Positions 1 through 4,563 of a DNA stretch of 5,044 bases are shown here, in pieces. Position 1 is the stretch's first letter. Each line of letters begins with the position of its first letter. The position numbers were made by a program, and so were the translations under genes. Origin of the DNA: Acidobacteriota bacterium. Lineage in GTDB: Bacteria; Acidobacteriota; Thermoanaerobaculia; Multivoradales; JAHEKO01. Under the pieces are notes generated by a model that did no database searches, was not told the origin of the DNA, and saw only the letters and a list, made by a program, of their open reading frames with translations. Where the stretch lies: the NCBI GenBank assembly GCA_030610025.1, contig JAUWSP010000252.1, positions 1 to 5,044 of the forward strand. Reading direction: 5' to 3'.

Positions 1-801
1 CCCGCTCTCGACTTGCCCATGGTGGTCCTGGTGGGTGAAGGAACAGCGTCGGCGGCCGAGATCTTTGCAGGAGCGATCCAAGACCACGATGTCGGGCTCA
101 TCGTCGGAACGCAGACCTGGGGCAAGGGACTCGTGCAGACGGTCTACAGCCTGTCCTATGGGGCGGGACTGGCCCTCACCACCGCCAGGTACTACACACC
201 CTCTGGCAGGCTGATCCAGCGAGACTACAGCTCCTGGTTCGACTACAGCACCCACTCGAACGGAGTGGACCCCGCTGAGATCGAATCCGGGGACGGTGAA
301 GCGGCCGTCGACATCGAGGCCTATCGAACCGATCTGGGGCGCAAGGTCTATGGCGGTGGTGGCATCACGCCTGACGTGATCATCGAGCCTCAGGAGATCC
401 CGACTCTGCTTCAACTCCTTCTCAGCCGGAACGCCTTCTTCGACTTCGCCGTCATCTACGCCAATCGTCATCCCATCGAGAGCCGAGAGTGGCAGGTTTC
501 GGACGCGCTTCTCGAAGAGTTCTACGACTGGGCGGTCGAAGAGGAGCTGATCACCCGCGACGAGCTGCTGGAAGAAACTGCCGAGACTGGAGTCGCCGAA
601 GAGGTCCGACGAAACCTCCGTGGCGAGCTTCTCAACTCGGCGTTTGGAATCGAGGCCCGCTACGAGGTCATCGCCGAAGGAGATCCCCAGATTCTCGAGG
701 CCCTGACCCTCTTCGAAGACGCCAAGCGTCTGATGGCCCGACGCCAGATCCTGCTCGACGATACAGCCCAGCCTGAGAAGACCGCCAGCCGCCCCAAGTG
801 A
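1..801 (+). CDS. S41 family carboxyl-terminal processing peptidase (CtpA/Prc-like), 5'-truncated by window edge
   Basis: The reading frame is open from the first base, so 266 C-terminal residues are visible and the N-terminus, including any signal peptide and most or all of the PDZ domain, lies outside the window. Counting from base 1, Ser17 in GTASAAEI, Lys42 in WGKGLVQ and Gln46 have the same spacing (25 and 4) as the Ser-Lys-Gln catalytic set of E. coli Prc, so the enzyme looks active. Downstream family landmarks are ARYYTPSGRLIQ and GGGITPDVII. A charged, helical C-terminal tail (about residues 140-266) is the kind often found in S41 proteases of Gram-negative bacteria. Family members cut proteins near their C-termini in the periplasm or envelope; the substrate here is unknown. 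The gene ends in TGA and converges on the deacetylase gene. Confident for the family, not for the specific ortholog. Confidence 0.93.
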   Translation, partial: PALDLPMVVLVGEGTASAAEIFAGAIQDHDVGLIVGTQTWGKGLVQTVYSLSYGAGLALTTARYYTPSGRLIQRDYSSWFDYSTHSNGVDPAEIESGDGEAAVDIEAYRTDLGRKVYGGGGITPDVIIEPQEIPTLLQLLLSRNAFFDFAVIYANRHPIESREWQVSDALLEEFYDWAVEEELITRDELLEETAETGVAEEVRRNLRGELLNSAFGIEARYEVIAEGDPQILEALTLFEDAKRLMARRQILLDDTAQPEKTASRPK

Positions 802-807
802 AGGCGG

Positions 808-822
808 CGGGCTCCCAGCCCG
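808..822. terminator. Small hairpin between convergent genes, possible bidirectional terminator
   Basis: CGGGCT and AGCCCG form a perfect 6-bp stem around a CCC loop, filling most of the 23 bases between the protease stop codon and the deacetylase stop codon. The position suits a shared terminator. No T-run follows on either strand, so it would be a weak or non-canonical one. Confidence 0.4.
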
Positions 823-824
823 AA

Positions 825-1772
825 TCAGATCTGGCCGTCGAGGGCCTGCAGGTGGGTCCAGAGTAGGCCCGGGAGAGAGCCTGTGTCGTACCCCCCTTCC
901 AGCAGGACCAGGCACCGTCCGTCGCAGATTTCCTCGGCTACCGATCCCAACCAATGCCCCCAATCGCGGTAGCCCTGCTCGCTGACCCTCATTCCTCCCA
1001 GGGGATCGGACTGCCAGGCATCGAAGCCGGCAGAAATCAGGAGAATCTCGGGTCGGAACTCCTGTAGCGATGGCATGAGAACTGCCTGAAAGGCCGCCTG
1101 GAAGGCCACGTCTCCTGCCCCGGCTGGTAACGGAACATTGATCGTGGCACCCTCCCCGGCTCCGGTTCCCCGCTCGTCTGCCGCTCCGGTGCCGGGATAA
1201 AAGGGGTAGCGATGAGTGCTCAGATACAGGACATCGCCATCCCCTTCGAAGATGTGCTGGGTACCGTTGCCATGGTGAACATCGAAGTCCACGACGGCCA
1301 CTCGCTCGGCTCCCTTTTCGCGACGCAGGTACTCAGCCGCCACCGCAACGTTGTTGAAATAGCAGAAGCCCATCGCTCCGTCGCGCTCGGCATGGTGGCC
1401 CGGTGGTCGGACTGCGCTCATCCCGCGCCGTCCGGCGTCACCGGCTACCCAGTCGGCGGCCGCCAGCGTGGCATCCACCGCAGCTCGAGCCGCCTCCCAG
1501 GTCGACTCGCAGAGCGGGTTGTCCGGCGTGTCCAGGAAGAGCTCGCCTTTTTCCAGGGTGGTCGAGAAGCGCGACAGGTACTCTGCGGAGTGCACAGCCG
1601 CGACTGCAGACTCGAAGCCCTCGTGCTCGCCAGGCTCGTCGACCTCCACCTGGAGCTCGCTCAGCAGATCCAGAATACTCTCCAGACGCTCGGCCTTCTC
1701 GGGATAGCCTTCAGGGACGCGATGCAGAAGACATCTGGGGTCGGAAAAGACTTTCAGCATGGCCCAGATCAT
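825..1772 (-). CDS. Histone deacetylase superfamily protein (class II / AcuC-like Zn-dependent deacetylase)
   Basis: The 315-residue protein spans a whole arginase/deacetylase-fold domain. Visible motifs in order are RPPGHHAE (His126-His127, active-site pair), GFCYFNNVAVAA (135-146), VDFDVHHGNGTQ with zinc ligands Asp164 and His166 plus charge-relay Asp162, STHRYPFYPGTG (185-196), SAGFDAWQSDPLGG with zinc ligand Asp251, and LEGGYD with catalytic Tyr295. All catalytic residues are present. The N-terminal family signature GHPE is GYPE here. Bacterial members remove acyl groups from lysines (AcuC, acting on acetyl-CoA synthetase) or from small acetylated amines; the substrate cannot be told from sequence. 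The start is uncertain: the ATG at 1772 has a GGTGAG directly upstream but too close for ideal spacing, and a second ATG at 1760 (Met5) fits homologue N-termini equally well. It lies 70 bases downstream of the sigma factor gene on the same strand and could be co-transcribed with it. Confidence 0.92.
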   Translation of the reverse strand: MIWAMLKVFSDPRCLLHRVPEGYPEKAERLESILDLLSELQVEVDEPGEHEGFESAVAAVHSAEYLSRFSTTLEKGELFLDTPDNPLCESTWEAARAAVDATLAAADWVAGDAGRRGMSAVRPPGHHAERDGAMGFCYFNNVAVAAEYLRREKGAERVAVVDFDVHHGNGTQHIFEGDGDVLYLSTHRYPFYPGTGAADERGTGAGEGATINVPLPAGAGDVAFQAAFQAVLMPSLQEFRPEILLISAGFDAWQSDPLGGMRVSEQGYRDWGHWLGSVAEEICDGRCLVLLEGGYDTGSLPGLLWTHLQALDGQI

Positions 1773-1806
1773 AGCTCACCCGCGGTGCTCAGTGAGGCTG
1801 TTCAAG

Positions 1807-1821
1807 GAGGGCTTCGCCCCC
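1807..1821 (-). terminator. Weak GC hairpin between sigma factor gene and deacetylase gene
   Basis: On the minus-strand transcript this forms a 6-bp stem (one G-U pair) closed by a GAA triloop, just after the sigma factor stop codon. It is followed by CUUGAACAG rather than a U-run. It might attenuate read-through into the deacetylase gene or be chance in GC-rich DNA. Confidence 0.22.
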
Positions 1822-1842
1822 GCGTAGCCGACCACTCCATAC

Positions 1843-2484
1843 CTACCGCCTCGGCAATTGGAGGTCGAACTCGGCCAACCGCCGCTTCAACCGGTGGACC
1901 ATGGAATCGACACAACTGGGCGTCAGGCCGCCACCGAGTCGGCGACAGATCTCCCGACTGCTGTGCCCCTCGAAGAAGGCCAGGTAGAGCACGTTCAGAT
2001 CCCTGACAGATCGTCTGCCCACGGCATCACGGCAGCGCTCCAGAAAGAATCGGCGCCGCTCCCTGCTCAGCACCCATTCTTCAGGCGAGGGTGATCGGTC
2101 GACTGCGCGGTCGGTCAAGTCTTCCTGATAGCCCATCAAGCGATTCACCAGGAGTCGTCGGCCTCGCTTCAGAGCAGCACCAGCCCGCAGGTGGTCTACC
2201 ACCACTCGCTCACCTATTCGGCCGAGATAGGCACTGATCTCGGATTCTCGCCTGGCACGGCAGCGTCTGAGCCCAAGCGCCTGTTTGTCGAGCAACCGAT
2301 AGTAGGCGTCCTGGACGAGATCCTCACGTTCCTCAGGGCTCAACCGGACACCGAACCGACGAACCGCCCGATCGATTCCTCCAGTCAGCCGATCTTCGAA
2401 ACGCCGCACGAACTCTCTCCAGGGATCCGACTCGAAGGAACTGGCACACCGCGCGAGCAAGTCGCCGATCTCATGATCTGCCAT
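1843..2484 (-). CDS. ECF-like RNA polymerase sigma factor (sigma-70 family)
   Basis: The product is 213 residues, a usual size for an ECF sigma factor with regions 2 and 4 only. Region 2 covers about residues 22-101 and includes LSPEEREDLVQDAYYRLLD (core-binding and -10 recognition helices) and AYLGRIGERVVVDHLR. Region 4 covers about 145-203, with YLAFFEGHSSREICRRL and a C-terminal helix SCVDSMVHRLKRRL resembling the -35-recognising helix-turn-helix. The linker is Arg-rich. The ATG at 2484 is chosen because AAAGGAG sits 9 bases upstream; the frame opens further to a TTG at 2526, but that would place this Shine-Dalgarno inside the gene. No anti-sigma factor gene is beside it: its downstream neighbour is the deacetylase. 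The ECF subgroup and target promoters are unknown, and no convincing autoregulated promoter is seen upstream. Confidence 0.85.
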   Translation of the reverse strand: MADHEIGDLLARCASSFESDPWREFVRRFEDRLTGGIDRAVRRFGVRLSPEEREDLVQDAYYRLLDKQALGLRRCRARRESEISAYLGRIGERVVVDHLRAGAALKRGRRLLVNRLMGYQEDLTDRAVDRSPSPEEWVLSRERRRFFLERCRDAVGRRSVRDLNVLYLAFFEGHSSREICRRLGGGLTPSCVDSMVHRLKRRLAEFDLQLPRR

Positions 2485-2766
2485 CGCTTGAGACTCCTTT
2501 CCATACGCATATGGAGCGGAGGCCAAACGACTGGATGCAAAAAGGATGTTCAGGTCAGACGAGAACCTTCAGACGGTAGGGAGGCTGATCTTATCATCCT
2601 GCCGTAGCATGGACATCGGGAAACACACATCGTCCAGGAGCTGGCCTTTTGACCAGCGGCACAGACGGATCCTGGCCACTGCCCAGACCGACTGGCTGGG
2701 CTCGTTCGACGGCTCGGATCTGAGAACGCTCTGTACTGTGAGGCCTGATCGGGGTGAGAAGTCCGA
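2485..2766. other. Non-coding stretch upstream of the sigma factor gene
   Basis: No credible gene is seen here on either strand; the open frames lack ribosome binding sites and recognisable products. It holds the sigma gene's AAAGGAG site at its left end. The only structure noticed is a modest 5-bp stem (GCTGG at 2640-2644 with CCAGC at 2653-2657). I could not pick out a convincing promoter for the sigma gene. Confidence 0.55.
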
Positions 2767-2795
2767 CTAGTGGACTGTAACGCTCAAACGGCTAG
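2767..2795 (+). repeat. Left terminal inverted repeat of the MITE-like element
   Basis: 29-bp arm starting CTAGTGGACTG and ending GGCTAG. It differs from the reverse complement of the right arm only at its 8th (A against T) and 26th (C against T) bases. Confidence 0.85.
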
Positions 2796-2903
2796 TGGAT
2801 GTGCGAGTCATCGGGTTCGAGATCAAGGCGCGCCGACTCGAGGCTAGCGGGACTATGTCGAGGAGGCGCAACGCCGAGATCGAGCCCGAGGGCCGCTCAG
2901 GCG

Positions 2904-2932
2904 CTAACCGTTTGAGCGTTACAGACCACTAG
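2904..2932 (-). repeat. Right terminal inverted repeat of the MITE-like element, overlapping the rpmG stop codon
   Basis: 29-bp arm matching the left arm at 27 of 29 positions in reverse complement. Its outer CTAG (2929-2932) contains the TAG stop codon of rpmG on the minus strand. Confidence 0.85.
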
Positions 2933-3084
2933 CGGAGCTTGTCTTCCACGAACTCGACGTGCTGGCGGATCTTCGGGTCGTATTTCTTCAGGCGAAGCTT
3001 CCCGGCACCGAGCTTCTTGTTCTTCGTGGTGGTGTAGAAGTACCCCGTGCCTGCCGAGGAAACGAGCTTGATCTTCTCTCTCAT
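2929..3084 (-). CDS. rpmG: 50S ribosomal protein L33 (bL33)
   Basis: A 51-residue protein that begins [20 protein letters not shown] and continues [17 protein letters not shown] to [12 protein letters not shown]. It aligns without gaps to E. coli L33 from its [14 protein letters not shown] segment to the C-terminus, lacking only the first few E. coli residues. There are no CxxC pairs, so it is the Cys-free, zinc-independent form. bL33 is a small protein of the large ribosomal subunit near the E site. The ATG is well placed, with AAGGAG about 7 bases upstream. It follows tRNA-Val and tRNA-Asp on the same strand and is probably transcribed with them from the promoter at 3384-3412. The usual downstream partners secE and nusG are absent: the stop codon TAG lies inside the terminal repeat of the MITE-like element, and the next gene is the sigma factor. 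Confidence 0.96.
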   Translation of the reverse strand: MREKIKLVSSAGTGYFYTTTKNKKLGAGKLRLKKYDPKIRQHVEFVEDKLR

Positions 3085-3177
3085 GGCAATCTCCTTGCCC
3101 GCTAGCACTCCCCTTGCCTACCTACTCTACTAGCCGGTGACCCGGTGCGGGGGCTAAACGGTTGCTTCGTCGCAGAC

Positions 3178-3254
<77 letters not shown>

Positions 3255-3291
3255 GCAAAACCTGCAATGGCCGGCACGGTGAATCGGTAGC

Positions 3292-3366
3292 TGGTGGGAG
3301 GTGAGGGATTTGAACCCACGACCCCCTGCGTGTAAGGCAGGTGCTCTTCCACTGAGCTAACCTCCC
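3292..3366 (-). tRNA. tRNA-Val (anticodon UAC)
   Basis: A complete 75-base cloverleaf with an encoded CCA (3292-3294) and discriminator A (3295). The acceptor GGGAGGT pairs with ACCTCCC, the D-arm is GCTC/GAGC, and the anticodon stem CCTGC/GCAGG encloses CTTACAC, giving TAC. The T-stem GTGGG/CCCTC has a T-T mismatch at the second pair (positions 50-64); the other pairs are normal. It is the first gene of the tRNA-Val, tRNA-Asp, rpmG operon. Confidence 0.96.
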
Positions 3367-3383
3367 CGCCCCGGCGACGCGAA

Positions 3384-3412
3384 ATACTACGGCAGGGCAA
3401 CCGGGAAGTCAA
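3384..3412 (-). promoter_or_regulatory. Sigma70-like promoter of the tRNA-Val/tRNA-Asp/rpmG operon
   Basis: On the minus strand TTGACT (3407-3412) and TAGTAT (3384-3389) are separated by exactly 17 bases and lie just upstream of tRNA-Val. The -35 box matches consensus at 5 of 6 positions and the -10 at 4 of 6. The stretch after the -10 box is GC-rich (CGCGTCGCCGG), like the discriminators of stringently controlled stable-RNA promoters, so growth-rate control is plausible by inference. Confidence 0.75.
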
Positions 3413-3510
3413 TCACCAATCGCCTCCTTCCCTCCCCGAATCGGCTGACACTTCCGACAAGGCCGCTGGATACGACCTCGGAGCCTAGCTCCCCCTCGGC
3501 TCAGAATGCA

Positions 3511-3542
3511 CCACATTTTCGCCTCACTATAGAAAATTGTGG
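3511..3542. repeat. AT-rich inverted repeat, possible operator
   Basis: CCACATTTTC (3511-3520) and GAAAATTGTGG (3532-3542) are reverse complements apart from one inserted base, around an 11-base spacer. AT-rich dyads of this kind are common wHTH-regulator targets. It is about 340 bases from the arsR-family start, so a link to that gene is uncertain. Confidence 0.4.
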
Positions 3543-3735
3543 CCATTGGCACTTCACGATACGTCGATTTTTCTTTGAAGACATACCAACATTTTCCCAC
3601 ACACGCCTATTTCCAACCCAACGGGCGATGCTCCAGCTCGCCTCGAGAGCTCTCATAAGCCTTTTGTTCCAAACACTTTAGCCGCTCCCTGGCCGACCTT
3701 GAACCGCATGGAAAGGGGCGCTGGAGCTTCATGGA

Positions 3736-3772
3736 TCGAACCTGGCATGGCCATTGCCCTATACAGGTTCGA
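3736..3772. repeat. 9-bp perfect inverted repeat upstream of the arsR-family gene
   Basis: TCGAACCTG (3736-3744) and CAGGTTCGA (3764-3772) are exact reverse complements around 19 bases. A TATACA (3760-3765) that could serve as a -10 box overlaps the right arm, though no good -35 pairs with it. It could be an operator or an RNA hairpin in the leader of the ArsR-family gene. Confidence 0.4.
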
Positions 3773-3884
3773 CTGCAAATTGGAGTTCATCGCATTGGGA
3801 AGCAAGAAACAAGGGATGCCAAACCAACCAGGACGCCAACCAAGGAGACCAACGAATCATCCCTGACACAGAACGGAGCAAGAC

Positions 3885-4316
3885 ATGGAACAGATCAAAC
3901 ACGTAAGAAGAGACTCTCGCAGCGACCGGGTCACGCCTTTCGCCACACATCCCAGCGTTCCCGACCGCCAACTGAGCAAGTTCTTCAAGGCCCTATCCGA
4001 CCAGACCCGTCGAAACATCCTGCGGCTGCTCGAGAATCACCCCCTCAGCGTTGGCGAGATCGTCGACAACTTCCAGCTCTCGCAGCCCACGATCTCGAGG
4101 CATCTGGCGGTACTCCGCGAAGCCGATCTGGTGGTGGATCAACGCCGAGGTCAACACGTGATCTACCAGATCAACGCTTCCTCACTGGCCTCATCGATGC
4201 TCGAGTTCTTCCGCGAGTTCCGCCACTCCAGGCAGGAGCTGGAACGCCTGAGCGCTCGCCCGGAGCCGTCCAATACAACTCCCCTGTCTCGACGCCCGCG
4301 TCCAACGATTCGCTGA
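3885..4316 (+). CDS. ArsR/SmtB-family winged-helix repressor, SdpR-like
   Basis: A 143-residue protein whose core (about residues 28-115) is a winged helix. FFKALSDQTRRNILRLLENHPLSVGEI is the typical ArsR start, LSQPTISRHLAVLREADLV (residues 65-83) is the recognition helix-turn-helix, and RRGQHVIYQIN (88-97) is the wing. The segment DQTRRNILRLL, the wing and the following helix SSMLEFFREF resemble B. subtilis SdpR. There is no cysteine anywhere, so the ELCVCDL-type metal site of ArsR/SmtB is absent and arsenic or metal sensing is unlikely. An N-terminal extension of about 27 residues and a basic, Pro-rich tail (124-143) flank the domain. The ATG has GGAG 6 bases upstream. It is followed 16 bases later by a strong hairpin, so it is probably transcribed alone; no membrane partner or other obvious target lies beside it, and autorepression is an inference. 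Confidence 0.88.
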   Translation: MEQIKHVRRDSRSDRVTPFATHPSVPDRQLSKFFKALSDQTRRNILRLLENHPLSVGEIVDNFQLSQPTISRHLAVLREADLVVDQRRGQHVIYQINASSLASSMLEFFREFRHSRQELERLSARPEPSNTTPLSRRPRPTIR

Positions 4317-4332
4317 TCTTCGTTTCTCCATC

Positions 4333-4364
4333 GACCGCTCGGGCACCCCGTTGCCCGAGCGGTT
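4333..4364 (+). terminator. Terminator-like hairpin after the arsR-family gene
   Basis: ACCGCTCGGGCA and TGCCCGAGCGGT form a perfect 12-bp stem around the 6-base loop CCCCGT, with a further G-U pair outside. It begins 16 bases after the stop codon. The T-tract is poor (TCGTGCATCCGTTGTTC), but the stem strength and position favour transcription termination before the next promoter. Confidence 0.7.
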
Positions 4365-4374
4365 CGTGCATCCG

Positions 4375-4404
4375 TTGTTCACCAGGCCCCGGTCCAGCTA
4401 TAAT
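4375..4404 (+). promoter_or_regulatory. Probable promoter of the tRNA(CAU)-tilS unit
   Basis: A perfect TATAAT (4399-4404) lies 18 bases after a weak TTGTTC (4375-4380), just beyond the preceding terminator hairpin. Transcription would begin near 4411, leaving a leader of about 63 bases before the tRNA. Confidence 0.6.
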
Positions 4405-4411
4405 CTCCTGC

Positions 4412-4464
4412 CCGAGCTCGTGGCAGCGGCCACCATGGTCCGCGTCGCACTCGGCGGTTTTTCT
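4412..4464 (+). promoter_or_regulatory. Structured leader before tRNA(CAU), possible attenuator
   Basis: CCGAG (4412-4416) can pair with CTCGG (4450-4454), enclosing a perfect GTGGC/GCCAC hairpin with loop AGCG (4420-4433). The run TTTTT (4458-4462) follows three bases later, an arrangement resembling a weak intrinsic terminator. A 10-codon frame, ATG at 4435 to TGA at 4465-4467 (MVRVALGGFS), spans the same place but has no ribosome binding site. Whether either has a role is inference. Confidence 0.3.
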
Positions 4465-4473
4465 TGAAGCTCA

Positions 4474-4550
4474 GGCGGTGTAGCTCAGCTGGTTAGAGCG
4501 AGCGACTCATAATCGCTAGGTCAGAGGTTCAAGTCCTCTCACCGCCACCA
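4474..4550 (+). tRNA. tRNA with CAU anticodon (tRNA-Ile2 or elongator tRNA-Met)
   Basis: A complete 77-base cloverleaf with an encoded CCA (4548-4550) and discriminator A. The acceptor GGCGGTG pairs with CACCGCC, the D-arm is GCTC/GAGC, the anticodon stem AGCGA/TCGCT encloses CTCATAA, and the T-stem AGAGG/CCTCT encloses TTCAAGT. All stems are perfect. It is not an initiator: position 1 pairs with 72 and the three-GC anticodon stem signature is absent. The anticodon arm differs from E. coli tRNA-Ile2 at one base and the T-loop is the same, favouring Ile2 whose C34 becomes lysidine. The acceptor stem GGCGGTG is more typical of elongator Met and lacks the C4-G69 and C5-G68 pairs E. coli TilS uses. 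Its place 13 bases before tilS supports Ile2, without proving it. Confidence 0.95.
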
Positions 4551-4563
4551 CCATTCTCCCAGG

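Larger units (their letters stand above)
2767..2932. mobile_element. MITE-like 166-bp element with 29-bp terminal inverted repeats
   Basis: The left terminus (2767-2795) and the reverse complement of the right terminus (2904-2932) agree at 27 of 29 positions, sharing the core TGTAACGCTCAAACGG. Both ends carry CTAG. This can be read as a CTAG belonging to the repeat or as a TA target duplication, the habit of IS630/Tc1-mariner elements. The interior (2796-2903) has no gene and is itself imperfectly self-complementary: CGGGTTCGAGATCAAGGCG near the left pairs in part with the complement of the right half, so the whole unit could fold into one long hairpin. These are hallmarks of a non-autonomous miniature inverted-repeat element moved by a transposase encoded elsewhere. 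The family is not recognised with certainty. Its right end overlaps the rpmG stop codon. Confidence 0.75.
3413..3884. other. Non-coding intergenic region between divergent tRNA-Val and arsR-family gene
   Basis: This roughly 470-base stretch between divergent transcription units has no convincing gene. A GTG-started 63-codon frame on the minus strand (3409-3600) has no good ribosome binding site and runs into the tRNA promoter. The part around 3510-3600 is AT-richer than the rest, with four ATTTTC or GAAAAT-like tracts. It also holds two inverted repeats, listed separately. It must contain the promoter of the ArsR-family gene, which I could not place with confidence. Confidence 0.6.

Noticed and set aside
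1212..2006. 264-codon plus-strand frame antisense to the deacetylase and sigma genes
   Set aside because: Antisense shadow in GC-rich coding DNA, with no family motifs.
2546..2770. 74-codon plus-strand frame between the sigma gene and the MITE-like element
   Set aside because: No ribosome binding site or recognisable domain, and it ends inside the terminal repeat of the element.
3085..3177. AACCGTTT in the tRNA-Asp to rpmG spacer, shared with the element's terminal repeat
   Set aside because: Only eight bases match and there is no second end, so it is not evidence of another copy.
3524..3533. TCACTATAG, resembling the 3' half of a T7 RNA polymerase promoter
   Set aside because: Only the short TCACTATAG part matches; the upstream TAATACGA half is absent and nothing phage-like is nearby.
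3409..3600. 63-codon GTG-started frame on the minus strand upstream of tRNA-Val
   Set aside because: No good ribosome binding site, no recognisable product, and its end overlaps the tRNA operon -35 box. I treat it as chance.
3731..4483. 250-codon plus-strand frame covering the arsR-family gene
   Set aside because: It overlaps the well-supported ArsR-family gene in another frame, encodes a low-complexity Arg/Pro/Ser-rich product and runs into the tRNA gene.
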